Positions 25,494 through 34,360 of a DNA stretch of 64,000 bases are shown here, piece after piece. The DNA comes from DASVRZ01 sp038230215. Its GTDB lineage: Bacteria; Verrucomicrobiota; Verrucomicrobiia; Chthoniobacterales; DASVRZ01. Position 1 is the first letter of the stretch. Every line of letters begins with the position of its first letter. Where the stretch lies: assembly GCA_038230215.1 (NCBI GenBank), contig JBBRNR010000005.1, positions 248,001 to 312,000 of the forward strand. The letters run 5' to 3'. A model generated the notes under the pieces. The model saw only the letters and a list, made by a program, of their open reading frames with translations, was not told the origin of the DNA and searched no databases. The position numbers and the translations under genes are program-made.

Positions 25494-26249
25494 ATGACAC
25501 GTTTGCTCATTACCGGCGACGATTTTGGATCGAATCACGCCGTTAACGAAGCCGTCGAGGCGCAGTATCAGGCGGGCCGGTTGAGTCAGGCAAGTCTGAT
25601 GATACATGGCCGCGAACTGGACGAGGCAAAACGCATCGCGCTTCGGAATCCGGGGCTCTGCGTCGGGTTGCATCTCACTCTCTGCTCCGCTGCTCGCCAG
25701 AGCCGAACGAAGCTGACGGATGCGCGGGGAAACTTCGAGTCGAGTCCGACTGTGGCGGGAGTTAGATATTATTGGAACTCGCGTCTGCGCCCGGCGATTC
25801 GTGCCGAGATTGAGGAGCAGTTTGCACGTTTCGCTGCCGCAGGTTTTCCGCCGATCTATTGGGACGGACACACGCATCTGCATCTGCATCCGACGATTTT
25901 TTGCGAGACGCTACCCGTGGCGAGAGCTCATGGATTTCGCGCGGTGCGGCTGCTGCATACAGAGAACGCTGGGTTTCTCGGTTGGATTTTTAAGCGACTC
26001 AGTCACGGCGCGCGCCACCAATTGGATGGTATTCAACACGTCGAACGAACCTTCGGCCTCAGCGAAACTGGCCGCGTCGATGATGCGACTTTCATCCAAA
26101 TGCAAAAGCGCGCCTCCGCCTGTGAGCTTGCGGAAATTTATTATCACCCTGGCGTCGATGGACCGCATTGGGCGGAGTTAGATTCGACTCTGCGGCTTAC
26201 CAGTTGGAAAGAAATGCTGAGCGTTGACGCTTCCGGTGAATCTGGTTAA
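25494..26249 (+). CDS. hpnK: Hopanoid-associated deacetylase HpnK (YdjC family)
   Basis: A 251-residue YdjC-type carbohydrate deacetylase: LLITGDDFGSNHAVNEAV at the N-terminus (metal-binding Asp-Asp), GLHLTLCSA, and the metal-binding WDGHTHLHLHPTIF near residue 123. In hopanoid pathways HpnK removes the acetyl group from the GlcNAc placed by HpnI. It is divergent from hpnA, with 31 bases between starts, which suggests a shared control region. Squalene-hopene cyclase and the early hpn genes are not in this window. Confidence 0.87.
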   Translation: MTRLLITGDDFGSNHAVNEAVEAQYQAGRLSQASLMIHGRELDEAKRIALRNPGLCVGLHLTLCSAARQSRTKLTDARGNFESSPTVAGVRYYWNSRLRPAIRAEIEEQFARFAAAGFPPIYWDGHTHLHLHPTIFCETLPVARAHGFRAVRLLHTENAGFLGWIFKRLSHGARHQLDGIQHVERTFGLSETGRVDDATFIQMQKRASACELAEIYYHPGVDGPHWAELDSTLRLTSWKEMLSVDASGESG

Positions 26250-26258
26250 ACAGATCGC

Positions 26259-27173
26259 ATGAGCGACATTCACATTAATCGCGAGGGCCAGAACCTCGGA
26301 ATTTTCAACCAGACCGAGGTTCAAACCGGCCTCGACACCGGTCGTTTTCTCGGCACCGATCTCGCCTGGCGCGCTGGCATGGAAAACTGGAAGCCGCTCG
26401 GTCAATGGGCCGATTTTTCTCTGCCTGTAAATGTTCCTCCGATCATCGCGCCACTGCCTGCGGGAGTTGGATTGGTCGCAGTCGATGGAGAAAAAAATCT
26501 GCCTTCCTGGGAACAGAAAAGTGAGATTGGATTCTTCACCGCGTTCGGCTCCACGGTGAAAGAAGTGCTCACGGAACCCGCGGCGACTTTCAGCCAAATG
26601 AAGGAGACCGGCGGCTTCGCCACACCGTTCTTATATATGCTGATTGCAGCCGGGTTGGGAGTGGTTCTGACGATGGGAGTGCAGTTCGCCATGCAGGGGG
26701 TAATGGGATCGTTTGCAGCATCGCAAAATCCGCAGATAGCGCAAGTCCTTGCCGCACAAGGCATTGGGATGAGCGCGATGCTCCTTGCCATGCTGATTCT
26801 CGTTCCCATTTTCCTGTTTGTCGGCTCATTTGTTGGCGCAGCGATCTGGCATGTGGGTCTGATGATTGTCGGCGGTGCCCGGAAACCTTATGAGGCAACG
26901 TATCGCGTCTATTGTTATGTGCTCGGCTCGACCGCTTTGGTAAATCTGGTGCCGTGTTGTGGTGGTATCGCCGCCTTGGTCTGGCGGGTGGTTGCTGGTG
27001 CCATCGGTTTGTCCAAGGTCCACGAAATTAGCACGGGGAAAGCGGTAGTGGCGATTCTCCTGCCGCTCGTCTTTTGCTGTGGTGTTTGCGGCGTGGGTTT
27101 CTACTTTTTGTGGCAATCCTTGGCGGCGAACCCAGAGTTTATGAACTCTTTCAACAAGGCGCTACATCACTGA
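26259..27173 (+). CDS. GYF_2-Yip1 domain membrane protein
   Basis: A 304-residue protein. Residues 1-50 form a bacterial GYF_2-type domain (IHINREGQNLGIFNQTEVQ, then LAWRAGMENWKPLG). A linker leads to a Yip1-like membrane domain from about residue 100 to the end, with four or five hydrophobic helices (LYMLIAAGLGVVLTMGVQF, LLAMLILVPIFLFVGSFVG, VAILLPLVFCCGVCGVGFYF). The role is unknown; the GYF_2 domain probably binds a proline-rich partner at the membrane. It begins 9 bases after hpnK and ends 18 bases before the DUF2752 gene, so the three may be co-transcribed. Confidence 0.85.
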   Translation: MSDIHINREGQNLGIFNQTEVQTGLDTGRFLGTDLAWRAGMENWKPLGQWADFSLPVNVPPIIAPLPAGVGLVAVDGEKNLPSWEQKSEIGFFTAFGSTVKEVLTEPAATFSQMKETGGFATPFLYMLIAAGLGVVLTMGVQFAMQGVMGSFAASQNPQIAQVLAAQGIGMSAMLLAMLILVPIFLFVGSFVGAAIWHVGLMIVGGARKPYEATYRVYCYVLGSTALVNLVPCCGGIAALVWRVVAGAIGLSKVHEISTGKAVVAILLPLVFCCGVCGVGFYFLWQSLAANPEFMNSFNKALHH

Positions 27174-27191
27174 GATTCGACTGGAAGTCCG

Positions 27192-27686
27192 ATGAAACTC
27201 TACCTGCGACCTTTGGCTCCTGGGGAGAAGGATGCGGAATTTCTCTGGTTTGCGGTGTCCCTAGCGGCGGCGGTTTTAGGGATTTTCTGCCTGCGCTGGC
27301 ATTTGCCGCTGCCGCAGTGTCCGTTCGCACATTGGACGGGGCTACCGTGTCCGACCTGTGGTGGGACGCGTCTGGTGCGGGCGGTTTTGGACGGAAATGC
27401 CAGCCACGCATTCGCCTTAAACCCGCTCCTGTTTCTGGCGCTCCTCGCGGGCGCGGGAGTTTTCGCCTATTCCGCCGTGGTGCTGGCGTTTCGGTTACGC
27501 CGCGTCCGCTGCGGCAAATTCCCGGAAAAGTTCGGCCACGTAGTCCGTGGTGCCGCGGTGATTTTGTTCTTGGCGAACTGGCTGTATCTCGTCTGCACAC
27601 TGCCGGTCGGGGACGGCAAATCGCGGGCTGACTTCCACCGCGGAGGCGCAGTGCACAGCGACGTCCTCAACGCCGAGCGCGGCTAA
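27192..27686 (+). CDS. DUF2752 membrane protein
   Basis: A 164-residue protein with the DUF2752 signature CPFAHWTGLPCPTCGGTRLV (two Cys pairs) after the first helix, then hydrophobic helices ending FLANWLYLV, where most family members stop. The last 25 or so residues are polar and lie wholly over the convergent hydrolase gene. The family function is unknown; the Cys motif suggests metal or redox chemistry at the membrane. The gene overlaps the next gene by 192 bases in opposite orientation, which is unusually long. Confidence 0.82.
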   Translation: MKLYLRPLAPGEKDAEFLWFAVSLAAAVLGIFCLRWHLPLPQCPFAHWTGLPCPTCGGTRLVRAVLDGNASHAFALNPLLFLALLAGAGVFAYSAVVLAFRLRRVRCGKFPEKFGHVVRGAAVILFLANWLYLVCTLPVGDGKSRADFHRGGAVHSDVLNAERG

Positions 27687-28388
27687 CTTGTCGCGCATCG
27701 TGGCAAGGGCGATCTCGGGTGTGTTGCAGTCGCGGCTGAGGTGACCCAAAATGAGCTGGCGCAGGTTTCGCTCGAGCAAATGGTGGATGACGTTGGCGGC
27801 AGCCACATTGGAAAGATGGCCGTGGCGCGAGAGGATGCGCTGCTTCAACGACCACGGACGCTTCGGGCAATCCTGGAGCATTTTTTCGCAGTGATTGCTC
27901 TCCAAAACCAGCGTGTGGGCGTCGCGCACCCGCTCAATGGCCAGCGCGGTGGCGTAACCCAGATCGGTTAGAAAGCCGATGCAATCGTCCCCGCAATGAA
28001 AGGCAAAGCCGACGGGATCGACTGCATCATGCGGGATGTGAAACGTCTGGATCGTGAGATCGTCCACGGTGAATTCGGCACCCGTTTGGAAGAAATTCCA
28101 GCGATTGAATTCGCCCAAGCTGGGGCGCAAGGCGTTGCCGGTCTGCGAGTTGCAATAGATTGGAAGCCCAGTTTTTTTCAGGAGAACCGGGAGGCCGACA
28201 ACATGGTCGATGTGCTCATGAGTAATGAAAATTCCATCGATTTCCGAGAGCTGGACGCCGAGTGATTCGAGTCGCAAGGCAATCTGTCGTGCGCTGAGCC
28301 CGGCATCGACGAGAAATTTGCGGCGTTTGGTCGTGAGCAGCGCGCAGTTTCCCCCGCTGCTACTGGCCAGAATTGTCACGCTAAACAT
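27495..28388 (-). CDS. Metallo-beta-lactamase-fold hydrolase (YycJ/WalJ-like)
   Basis: A 297-residue protein with FSVTILASSSGGNCALLTT at the N-terminus, the zinc motif ITHEHIDHVVGLPVLL, HIPHDAVDPVGFAFHCGD, and the family's late LILGHLSRDCNTPEIAL. WalJ/YycJ-type members are implicated in nucleic-acid or cell-wall-linked processes. The family normally ends shortly after the strand represented here by VAVHCASAVEVSPRF, so about 40 extra C-terminal residues fall in the overlap with the DUF2752 gene. An earlier stop has been lost, or the overlap is ancestral. Confidence 0.9.
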   Translation of the reverse strand: MFSVTILASSSGGNCALLTTKRRKFLVDAGLSARQIALRLESLGVQLSEIDGIFITHEHIDHVVGLPVLLKKTGLPIYCNSQTGNALRPSLGEFNRWNFFQTGAEFTVDDLTIQTFHIPHDAVDPVGFAFHCGDDCIGFLTDLGYATALAIERVRDAHTLVLESNHCEKMLQDCPKRPWSLKQRILSRHGHLSNVAAANVIHHLLERNLRQLILGHLSRDCNTPEIALATMRDKLAALGVEDVAVHCASAVEVSPRFAVPDRQCADEIQPVRQEQNHRGTTDYVAELFREFAAADAA

Positions 28389-28450
28389 CGCTTCCGAGGT
28401 TTAGCCCTATGCGGAATGAAAGTAAACTGAAACCCACCTCCGGCAGCCAC

Positions 28451-29065
28451 TTAGGAGTCGCCCAGCTCCACGTTCCAGTAGGCAAGATCAATGAAATGCC
28501 GCCAGCTTTCATGCTGCGGTCCGCTGAAAGTCAGGTTGACGAACGGCTTCCACTTCGGACGTTTCGGCTTTTTGATGAGATGCATGTTCACCTCGTAATA
28601 GAGGCGGTTGCCCTTGCGCGTGTTGCAGGGGATGCAGGAGCAAACGATGTTTTCCCAAGTGGTCAGGCCACCTTTGTCGCGTGGGATCACATGGTCAAGG
28701 TTGAGGTCTTTGCGCTCGAAAACTTTGCCGCAGTATTGGCAGGTGTTTTTGTCGCGCTCGAAGATGTTGTGCCTGGTGAATTTCACCTCCTTCTTCGGCA
28801 TCCGGTCGAATATCATCAACACGATGATGCGCGGGATGCGGACTTTGAAGTGAATGGTGTGGACCATTTCCTCCTCGGGAATGCGGTCCGAGACGTCGCG
28901 CCAGCTCTCGAAGTCATGGGTGGCAAAGTTGTTGCCCGTCTCTGCGAAGACGACTTGCGCCTGCCGTTGGAAAAGCAGCGTAAACGCACGTTTTACGCTA
29001 CAAATATTCACAGCTTGCCAGAGCCTGTTCAGCACTAGCACCGGATGGTCAAACGTTGCCTGCAT
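28451..29065 (-). CDS. HNH endonuclease family protein
   Basis: A 204-residue protein with a complete HNH domain around residues 105-155: CQYCGKVFERKDLNLDHVIP, then GLTTWENIVCSCIPCNTRKG. This includes the two zinc CxxC pairs and the catalytic His of LDHVIP. The N-terminal part (PVLVLNRLWQAVNICSVKRA) matches the widespread small bacterial HNH proteins that are not linked to introns or restriction systems. Their cellular role is uncertain, with repair or recombination suggested. It is a single gene with no mobile-element context. Confidence 0.88.
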   Translation of the reverse strand: MQATFDHPVLVLNRLWQAVNICSVKRAFTLLFQRQAQVVFAETGNNFATHDFESWRDVSDRIPEEEMVHTIHFKVRIPRIIVLMIFDRMPKKEVKFTRHNIFERDKNTCQYCGKVFERKDLNLDHVIPRDKGGLTTWENIVCSCIPCNTRKGNRLYYEVNMHLIKKPKRPKWKPFVNLTFSGPQHESWRHFIDLAYWNVELGDS

Positions 29066-29284
29066 AAGGGAACTACGCGGTTTTCCGGGAGTTTGATGCT
29101 GATCATAGCAAAAATCCGCACCCTGGCCCAGAATGCGGTGACGCTAACATCCGCCCTCAGGGGTGTCAAATGCGCTGGTTTGCCGCCCGGTGAACTGTAA
29201 AAATGTCCCAAGCAGGAGTCATTCACATCCTCTTGCTGCTTGTTGCCAAGCTGGTAGCGATAGGCTAGTTTTGCCGCCGCCTCT

Positions 29285-31405
29285 ATGAAGCGCCCTCGCA
29301 TTTTGTATCCCATTTTTCTGGCTGTCTGCCTTTGGAGTGCCACCCCGGTTTTTGCGGCGCAGGATCCTTCCGACATCTTTGTGCAGGCGTTGCTGGCCAG
29401 TCAATCAGGGGAAAAACTGGCTGCTGACGGCAAGACCCGGGAGGCGTTGGTGAAATTTCGCTTCGCCGCTGGTCTTCTCGATCAGATCAAGACCGATTCT
29501 CCGAAATGGCAGCCCCTAGTTCGCGAATATCGCTCTAAAAAGACGGCTGAGTTTATCGCCAATTTGGAATCTACCACCGTGCGCGACCAGACACTCGTGC
29601 CGGGGCCAATTTCTCCCACAGATGACACCCTGATTCCCGGTGCCACACCCAGTCGGCTGCCTACGCCGGAGCCGGTTCCCGATGAAACGCCCGCAGACAT
29701 CGCCACCGGACCCGCTGGCAGCGCAGAGGCGGCGGAATTGCGGCGTCAGGTTTCCGAGGCCCGACTGGAAATCAAGCGCCTCCGGGCCATCAATAACGAC
29801 CTCACCCAGAAATACGAGCTCACCTCGAGCAACCTGCGCGACGCGCTGAAAAAAGTGGACCAAAGCCGGGTCGCCGTTGCTGAGCTCCGCTCGCAGGTCG
29901 CCCAGGCTGAAGATCGTCTCCGCAGCGCGACCAACGCCCAGAAAAAGGACGATGCCGACATCGACACCCTCAAGAAAAACGTCGCTTCCCTCCAGCGCCA
30001 GCTCTCCGAGCGTTCCGCCGACGCAAACTTGGTCGAGGACGAAGCGAACGATCTTTCCAAGACCGTTACAGAAGCCAACCAGCGCGCCGTGGATGCCGGC
30101 AAGGGCCGAGACGCCGCCGTCAAAGAAAAACAGGACGCGCTCGAAGCCCGCGATACCGCCCTGGCCGATCTCCAGAAAACCCGCTTGGACAAGGCCGCCG
30201 CTGATCAAGCGATTGCCAGCAATGCCGATCTCACCGCGAAGCTGGATGCGGCGGAAAAACAAATCGCCGATTTGAACCAGCGTCCGCAAGCTACCGACGT
30301 GGCCGCACTGAAAACGCAAATCGTCGACATTCAAAAGCAACTCGCCGCCGCTCAGGACAAAACGAAGGCCGATGAGACGAATATCGAAGAACTCAAAGGC
30401 CAGCTGGAGACATCCAATAAAGCCCTCGAAGAGGCTCGTAAGAAGAGCGGCAACAGCGATGAAACCGTGCAGCTCAAGAGCGAGAATGACCTTCTTCACG
30501 GCATCGTCTTGCGCACCATCAAGGATCAAGTGAAACGCAACCAAGCCCGCGAAATCGTTGCCGAGGAACTCTCCCGCATCGAGGGAAAATCGCAGACTTT
30601 GCTGGAGCAGGTCGACGTGCTGGGAACGGCCACCCTCCAACTCACCGATGACGAAAGAAAACTTTTCAGGGAACCCGAGCTGGCCGCCCTCGATGCCACA
30701 AATCCAGGCCTGTCTGTGGAAATGACCCAGACGGATACGGACAACATTCGCCCCAAACTCCCCGCCAGCGGCAATGCCAAGTCTGGTGCCAGTCCTGTTG
30801 TTAGTAACGGGAAATCGGCTTCCGCCAACCCAACACCGAATCTCACTGTTCCGGACAAATATGCGTCGCTCGTCAGCCGCGCCAAATCCTTATTCGAGCA
30901 GGGCAAACTCGACGACGCCGAGCGCGCCTACAACGAAATTCTCAACGACGATCCCAACAATCTCTACGCCCTCTCCAACCTGGGTGTGGTCAACTACAAG
31001 GCTGGCAAACTCCCGCAGTCTGAGAAAGTTCTAACCAAGGCTGTGGCCATTGCGCCGAAAGATTTCTTTGTGAATTGCACGCTCGGCATCGTTTACTATC
31101 GCCAGGGTAAATTTGAGAAGGCCATCGAATCGCTCACGCAGGCCGTCACGCTCGATCCGAGCAGCGCCACCGCTCATAACTATCTCGGAATTGCCGCCAG
31201 CCAGAAGGGCTGGTTCGAGGCTGCTGTCAAGGAGTTGGAAAAAGCCACCACGCTCAATCCCAATTACCCCGATGCCTGGTTCAATCTTGCCGTCATCTAC
31301 GCCACCAGCGAGCCGCCGTCCCTGGATAAAGGCCGCGAATGCTACCACAAGGCCGTGGAACTGGGAGCGCAGCCCGATCCTTCATTGGAAAAGCTTTTCA
31401 AGTGA
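29285..31405 (+). CDS. Secreted coiled-coil/TPR protein
   Basis: A 706-residue protein with a clear signal peptide (about residues 1-24, ending TPVFAAQD). A Pro/Thr-rich segment lies near 100-135. A long coiled coil follows at about 140-400 (SEAAELRRQVSEARLEIKR and many heptads), then a low-complexity linker near 490-525, and C-terminal TPR units (LFEQGKLDDAERAYNEILND, GKFEKAIESLTQAVTLDPSS) from about 530. The layout suggests a periplasmic scaffold that oligomerises through the coil and recruits partners by TPRs. No enzyme domain is visible. Confidence 0.85.
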   Translation: MKRPRILYPIFLAVCLWSATPVFAAQDPSDIFVQALLASQSGEKLAADGKTREALVKFRFAAGLLDQIKTDSPKWQPLVREYRSKKTAEFIANLESTTVRDQTLVPGPISPTDDTLIPGATPSRLPTPEPVPDETPADIATGPAGSAEAAELRRQVSEARLEIKRLRAINNDLTQKYELTSSNLRDALKKVDQSRVAVAELRSQVAQAEDRLRSATNAQKKDDADIDTLKKNVASLQRQLSERSADANLVEDEANDLSKTVTEANQRAVDAGKGRDAAVKEKQDALEARDTALADLQKTRLDKAAADQAIASNADLTAKLDAAEKQIADLNQRPQATDVAALKTQIVDIQKQLAAAQDKTKADETNIEELKGQLETSNKALEEARKKSGNSDETVQLKSENDLLHGIVLRTIKDQVKRNQAREIVAEELSRIEGKSQTLLEQVDVLGTATLQLTDDERKLFREPELAALDATNPGLSVEMTQTDTDNIRPKLPASGNAKSGASPVVSNGKSASANPTPNLTVPDKYASLVSRAKSLFEQGKLDDAERAYNEILNDDPNNLYALSNLGVVNYKAGKLPQSEKVLTKAVAIAPKDFFVNCTLGIVYYRQGKFEKAIESLTQAVTLDPSSATAHNYLGIAASQKGWFEAAVKELEKATTLNPNYPDAWFNLAVIYATSEPPSLDKGRECYHKAVELGAQPDPSLEKLFK

Positions 31406-31435
31406 GCCGCAGTTGACTGTTAGTAGGATCTAACC

Positions 31436-32773
31436 ATGTCTGATGTGACGGCATTTGGGATTCGCGGCTACTTGATCGACGCCCCGAAGTTTGGATCTCT
31501 GCGCAGTTGGAGCGATGGCGCGCTAGTCATCGAGGATGGAAAAATCACCGATGTAGGCGATTACGACACGATCAAAAAAAAGTCGCGCCCGCAGAAGCTC
31601 CGCTGGCTGCACGGCCCGCACACGCTCATTATTCCCGGTCTCATCGACACCCACGCGCATCTCCCTCAATACCCCTCCGTTGCGAAGGCTGGCGGCGAAT
31701 TACTCCCCTGGTTACGCCAGCACATTTTCCCGGTCGAAAAAGAATTTACCGGTGCCAAAGCACGGAAACAGTCCACGCAGTTTTTCGACGAAGTTGCGCG
31801 TCATGGGACGACTAGCATCGGACTCTTCACCACCATTTACGAGGACAGTTGCGATGCTGCCTTCGCCGCCGCCGAGAAGAAAGGCATCCGCGCCATCATC
31901 GGCAAAGTCATGATGGATGTCGGCTCCTACGGCTCCCTGCAACCGCGCAAAGTCGTCTCCATTTCATTGTTAGAAACCGAGCGCCTAGCAAAGAAATGGC
32001 ACGGAAAAAACGAAGGTCTGCTCGACTACGCCGTGAGCCCACGGTTTGCTGTCAGCTGCTCCGAAAAAATGCTGCGCGGTGCCGCGGAAATAGCCGCCGA
32101 GTTCCATGCCTATGTGCAGACGCATCTCTCCGAGAATCTGGGCGAGATCGAAATGGTGCGCCATCTGTTTCCCAACAGCAAAGACTACACCGACGTTTAC
32201 GATCAATACGGATTGTTAGGACCGAAAACCCTGCTCGGCCACGGCATCCATCTTTCCGAAAGGGAGACTAGAGTAATTGCCGAGAGACAGAGCCGCATCG
32301 CCCACTGTCCAACCTCCAATCTATTCCTCGGCAGTGGCATCATGCCTGTTAGTACTTGGCGCAAACGCGGCATTATTCTCGGGTTGGGTTCGGACGTGGC
32401 CGCCGGCCCCGAGATTAACATGTGGCAGGTCATGCGAGCGTCCGTCGAATCGCAGCGGGCCCGTTCCTTCTATGATAAAGACCTAACTCCGATCACCACG
32501 GCGGAGGCATTTCACCTCGCTACCGCCGGAGGCGCGGAAGCTCTCGGGAAACTTCCGAACATTGGCACACTGCATGCCGGAAAAGACGCCGACCTCGCTG
32601 TGCTCGACATCGCCAGCCTGCTGCCCTACCACAAGCTCACGCGGAGTGGTCCCGATCTGTCTCCAGAAGACCTTCTGGCTCTTTGCGTTTATCGCGCGAA
32701 CGCCGGAAATGTGTTGGAGACTTTCGTGCGCGGACGTTCCATTTACCGGGCTCCTGAGCCTGTCCTTTTCTAA
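31436..32773 (+). CDS. guaD: Guanine deaminase (amidohydrolase family)
   Basis: A 445-residue amidohydrolase converting guanine to xanthine and ammonia. The zinc ligands are in IIPGLIDTHAHLPQYP. The family also shows THLSENLGEIE, GHGIHLSERE, and the diagnostic HCPTSNLFLGSG followed by LGLGSDVAAGP with the metal-binding Asp. The length fits bacterial GuaD. It begins 30 bases after the TPR gene and ends 4 bases before nadC, so it may lead the nadC-birA-coaB operon. Purine salvage is the likely role; other related aminohydrolase substrates cannot be excluded. Confidence 0.88.
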   Translation: MSDVTAFGIRGYLIDAPKFGSLRSWSDGALVIEDGKITDVGDYDTIKKKSRPQKLRWLHGPHTLIIPGLIDTHAHLPQYPSVAKAGGELLPWLRQHIFPVEKEFTGAKARKQSTQFFDEVARHGTTSIGLFTTIYEDSCDAAFAAAEKKGIRAIIGKVMMDVGSYGSLQPRKVVSISLLETERLAKKWHGKNEGLLDYAVSPRFAVSCSEKMLRGAAEIAAEFHAYVQTHLSENLGEIEMVRHLFPNSKDYTDVYDQYGLLGPKTLLGHGIHLSERETRVIAERQSRIAHCPTSNLFLGSGIMPVSTWRKRGIILGLGSDVAAGPEINMWQVMRASVESQRARSFYDKDLTPITTAEAFHLATAGGAEALGKLPNIGTLHAGKDADLAVLDIASLLPYHKLTRSGPDLSPEDLLALCVYRANAGNVLETFVRGRSIYRAPEPVLF

Positions 32774-32777
32774 TAAC

Positions 32778-33602
32778 ATGCACGATCCCATCGCACTCGC
32801 TTTGGCCGAAGACATCGGCAGTGGCGATCTCACCGCCCGCTACTTCATCGATCCCCAGGCGGAATCATCCGCGCGCATCTTCGTCAGGGAAACGGCCACG
32901 CTCGCCGGAATTGCAGCAGCCGTTGAAACATTTCGTCAGGTGGACTCCAATCTAACCGTGAAGCCACAACGCACGGATGGCGACCATCTGGAAAGCGGCG
33001 ACACCGTTCTAACCATTCAGGGGAAAACCGCGGCCATTCTAACAGCGGAACGCGTCGCGCTAAATTTTCTCCAACGCCTTTCCGGCATCGCCACGCTCAC
33101 ACAACGCTATGTTCTGGCCATCGCTGGAACCAATGCCCGCATCCTCGACACGAGAAAAACCACGCCCGGACTTCGGATGTTAGAAAAAGCAGCCGTCAAG
33201 GCGGGAGGTGGAACCAACCACCGCATTGGCCTTTACGACATGGTAATGGTGAAGGATAACCATCTGCTGTCCGATCCTGACGTGACGCATCTCCAGTCGG
33301 CCATTCATCGCTTCAAGGCAGCGCATCCTAACATTCGCATCGAACTCGAGGCCGACAACCTCGGTCAGGTTGCGGCGTTTCTAACTTTGAACCAAGTGGA
33401 CGTCATCCTGCTCGACAACATGACGCCGGACGAGTTACGCACCGCAGTCCAACTCAACGCCGGGCGCGTCCTGCTGGAGGCAAGCGGAGGGGTCAATCTG
33501 GAAACCATCGCCGCCATCGCCGCCACCGGGGTCGATTTCATTTCCGTTGGGGCACTGACCCATTCCGCCCGCGCTGTTGATTTTTCACTGGAACTAACAT
33601 GA
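32778..33602 (+). CDS. nadC: Nicotinate-nucleotide pyrophosphorylase (carboxylating)
   Basis: A 274-residue quinolinate phosphoribosyltransferase: EDIGSGDLTARYF near the start, ERVALNFLQRLSGIAT, LDTRKTTPGLRMLEKAAVKAGGG-type active site (around residues 133-155), MVKDNHL, and EASGGVNLETI with FISVGALTHSA. It makes nicotinate mononucleotide from quinolinate and PRPP in NAD synthesis. ATG 32778, four bases after guaD, was chosen because the longer frame from 32562 would read through guaD. It overlaps birA by ATGA. Confidence 0.96.
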   Translation: MHDPIALALAEDIGSGDLTARYFIDPQAESSARIFVRETATLAGIAAAVETFRQVDSNLTVKPQRTDGDHLESGDTVLTIQGKTAAILTAERVALNFLQRLSGIATLTQRYVLAIAGTNARILDTRKTTPGLRMLEKAAVKAGGGTNHRIGLYDMVMVKDNHLLSDPDVTHLQSAIHRFKAAHPNIRIELEADNLGQVAAFLTLNQVDVILLDNMTPDELRTAVQLNAGRVLLEASGGVNLETIAAIAATGVDFISVGALTHSARAVDFSLELT

Positions 33603-34360
33603 CTTCCGAAGAAATCAGCGCATTACTAACCAGCCGCGTGATCGGTCGACCTGTGCAGATCCATCAGGAGGTCACCTCGACCAACGATCTCGCGTTGCAA
33701 TGGGGAAACCAGGGCGCTGCCGAAGGTCTAGCCATTTTTGCAGAGACGCAGACAAAAGGCAGGGGGCGTCTGGGCAGATGCTGGGAATCTCATCCGGGTC
33801 AGAGTCTAACCTTCTCCGTGCTGTTGCGCCCGCGCTGGCCCAATGTCTCGCGTATCAGCCTGGTCGCTGCCGTGGCCGTAGCGCGTGTTTTGGAGCGACT
33901 AACATTGTATTCAGTCGGCATCAAATGGCCGAACGACATTCACATAGCTGGAAAAAAAGTCGCTGGGATTCTATGCGAGGCTGACAGTGAGCAGATCGTC
34001 CTCGGCATCGGTCTGAACGTCTCGCAAACCGCGCTCGATTTCCCCGAGGGACTGCGTGAGCGAGCCGGATCCGTGGCCATGTTTTCCAAAACGTCTGTGA
34101 GTCGAATCGAACTCGCCGCTTCGCTCTTAGACGAACTGGACACGATTTATCTAACATTGCCCGAAGGATTCGACCTCATCATCGCCGAGTGCGAACGACG
34201 TAGTGTGCTGTTGGAAAAACCCATCGCTGTAGAGCTTGGAGACCATCATATAACTGGAGTTGTGACGGGATTTGACTCTTGCGGCGGATTGAGAGTGCGG
34301 CAAATGTCCGGCGTGGAAACGATCATTTCTTCTGGCGAAGTCACCCTGCTAAAATCATGA
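33599..34360 (+). CDS. birA: Biotin-[acetyl-CoA-carboxylase] ligase, BirA without DNA-binding domain
   Basis: A 253-residue monofunctional biotin protein ligase. Key motifs are EVTSTNDLALQWG, the biotinyl-AMP loop GRGRLGRCWESHPGQSLTFS, IKWPNDIHIAGKKVAGIL and the C-terminal SH3-like domain (GVVTGFDSCGGLRVR). There is no N-terminal winged helix, so it cannot act as the biotin repressor. It attaches biotin to carboxyl carrier protein. It is coupled by ATGA overlaps to nadC upstream and to the CoaB-like gene downstream, forming a cofactor operon. Confidence 0.94.
   Translation: MTSEEISALLTSRVIGRPVQIHQEVTSTNDLALQWGNQGAAEGLAIFAETQTKGRGRLGRCWESHPGQSLTFSVLLRPRWPNVSRISLVAAVAVARVLERLTLYSVGIKWPNDIHIAGKKVAGILCEADSEQIVLGIGLNVSQTALDFPEGLRERAGSVAMFSKTSVSRIELAASLLDELDTIYLTLPEGFDLIIAECERRSVLLEKPIAVELGDHHITGVVTGFDSCGGLRVRQMSGVETIISSGEVTLLKS

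Noticed and set aside
28451..29065. HNH protein as part of an intron, restriction or phage system
   Set aside because: No intron, methylase, specificity gene or phage gene is nearby, and the sequence fits the common stand-alone HNH family.
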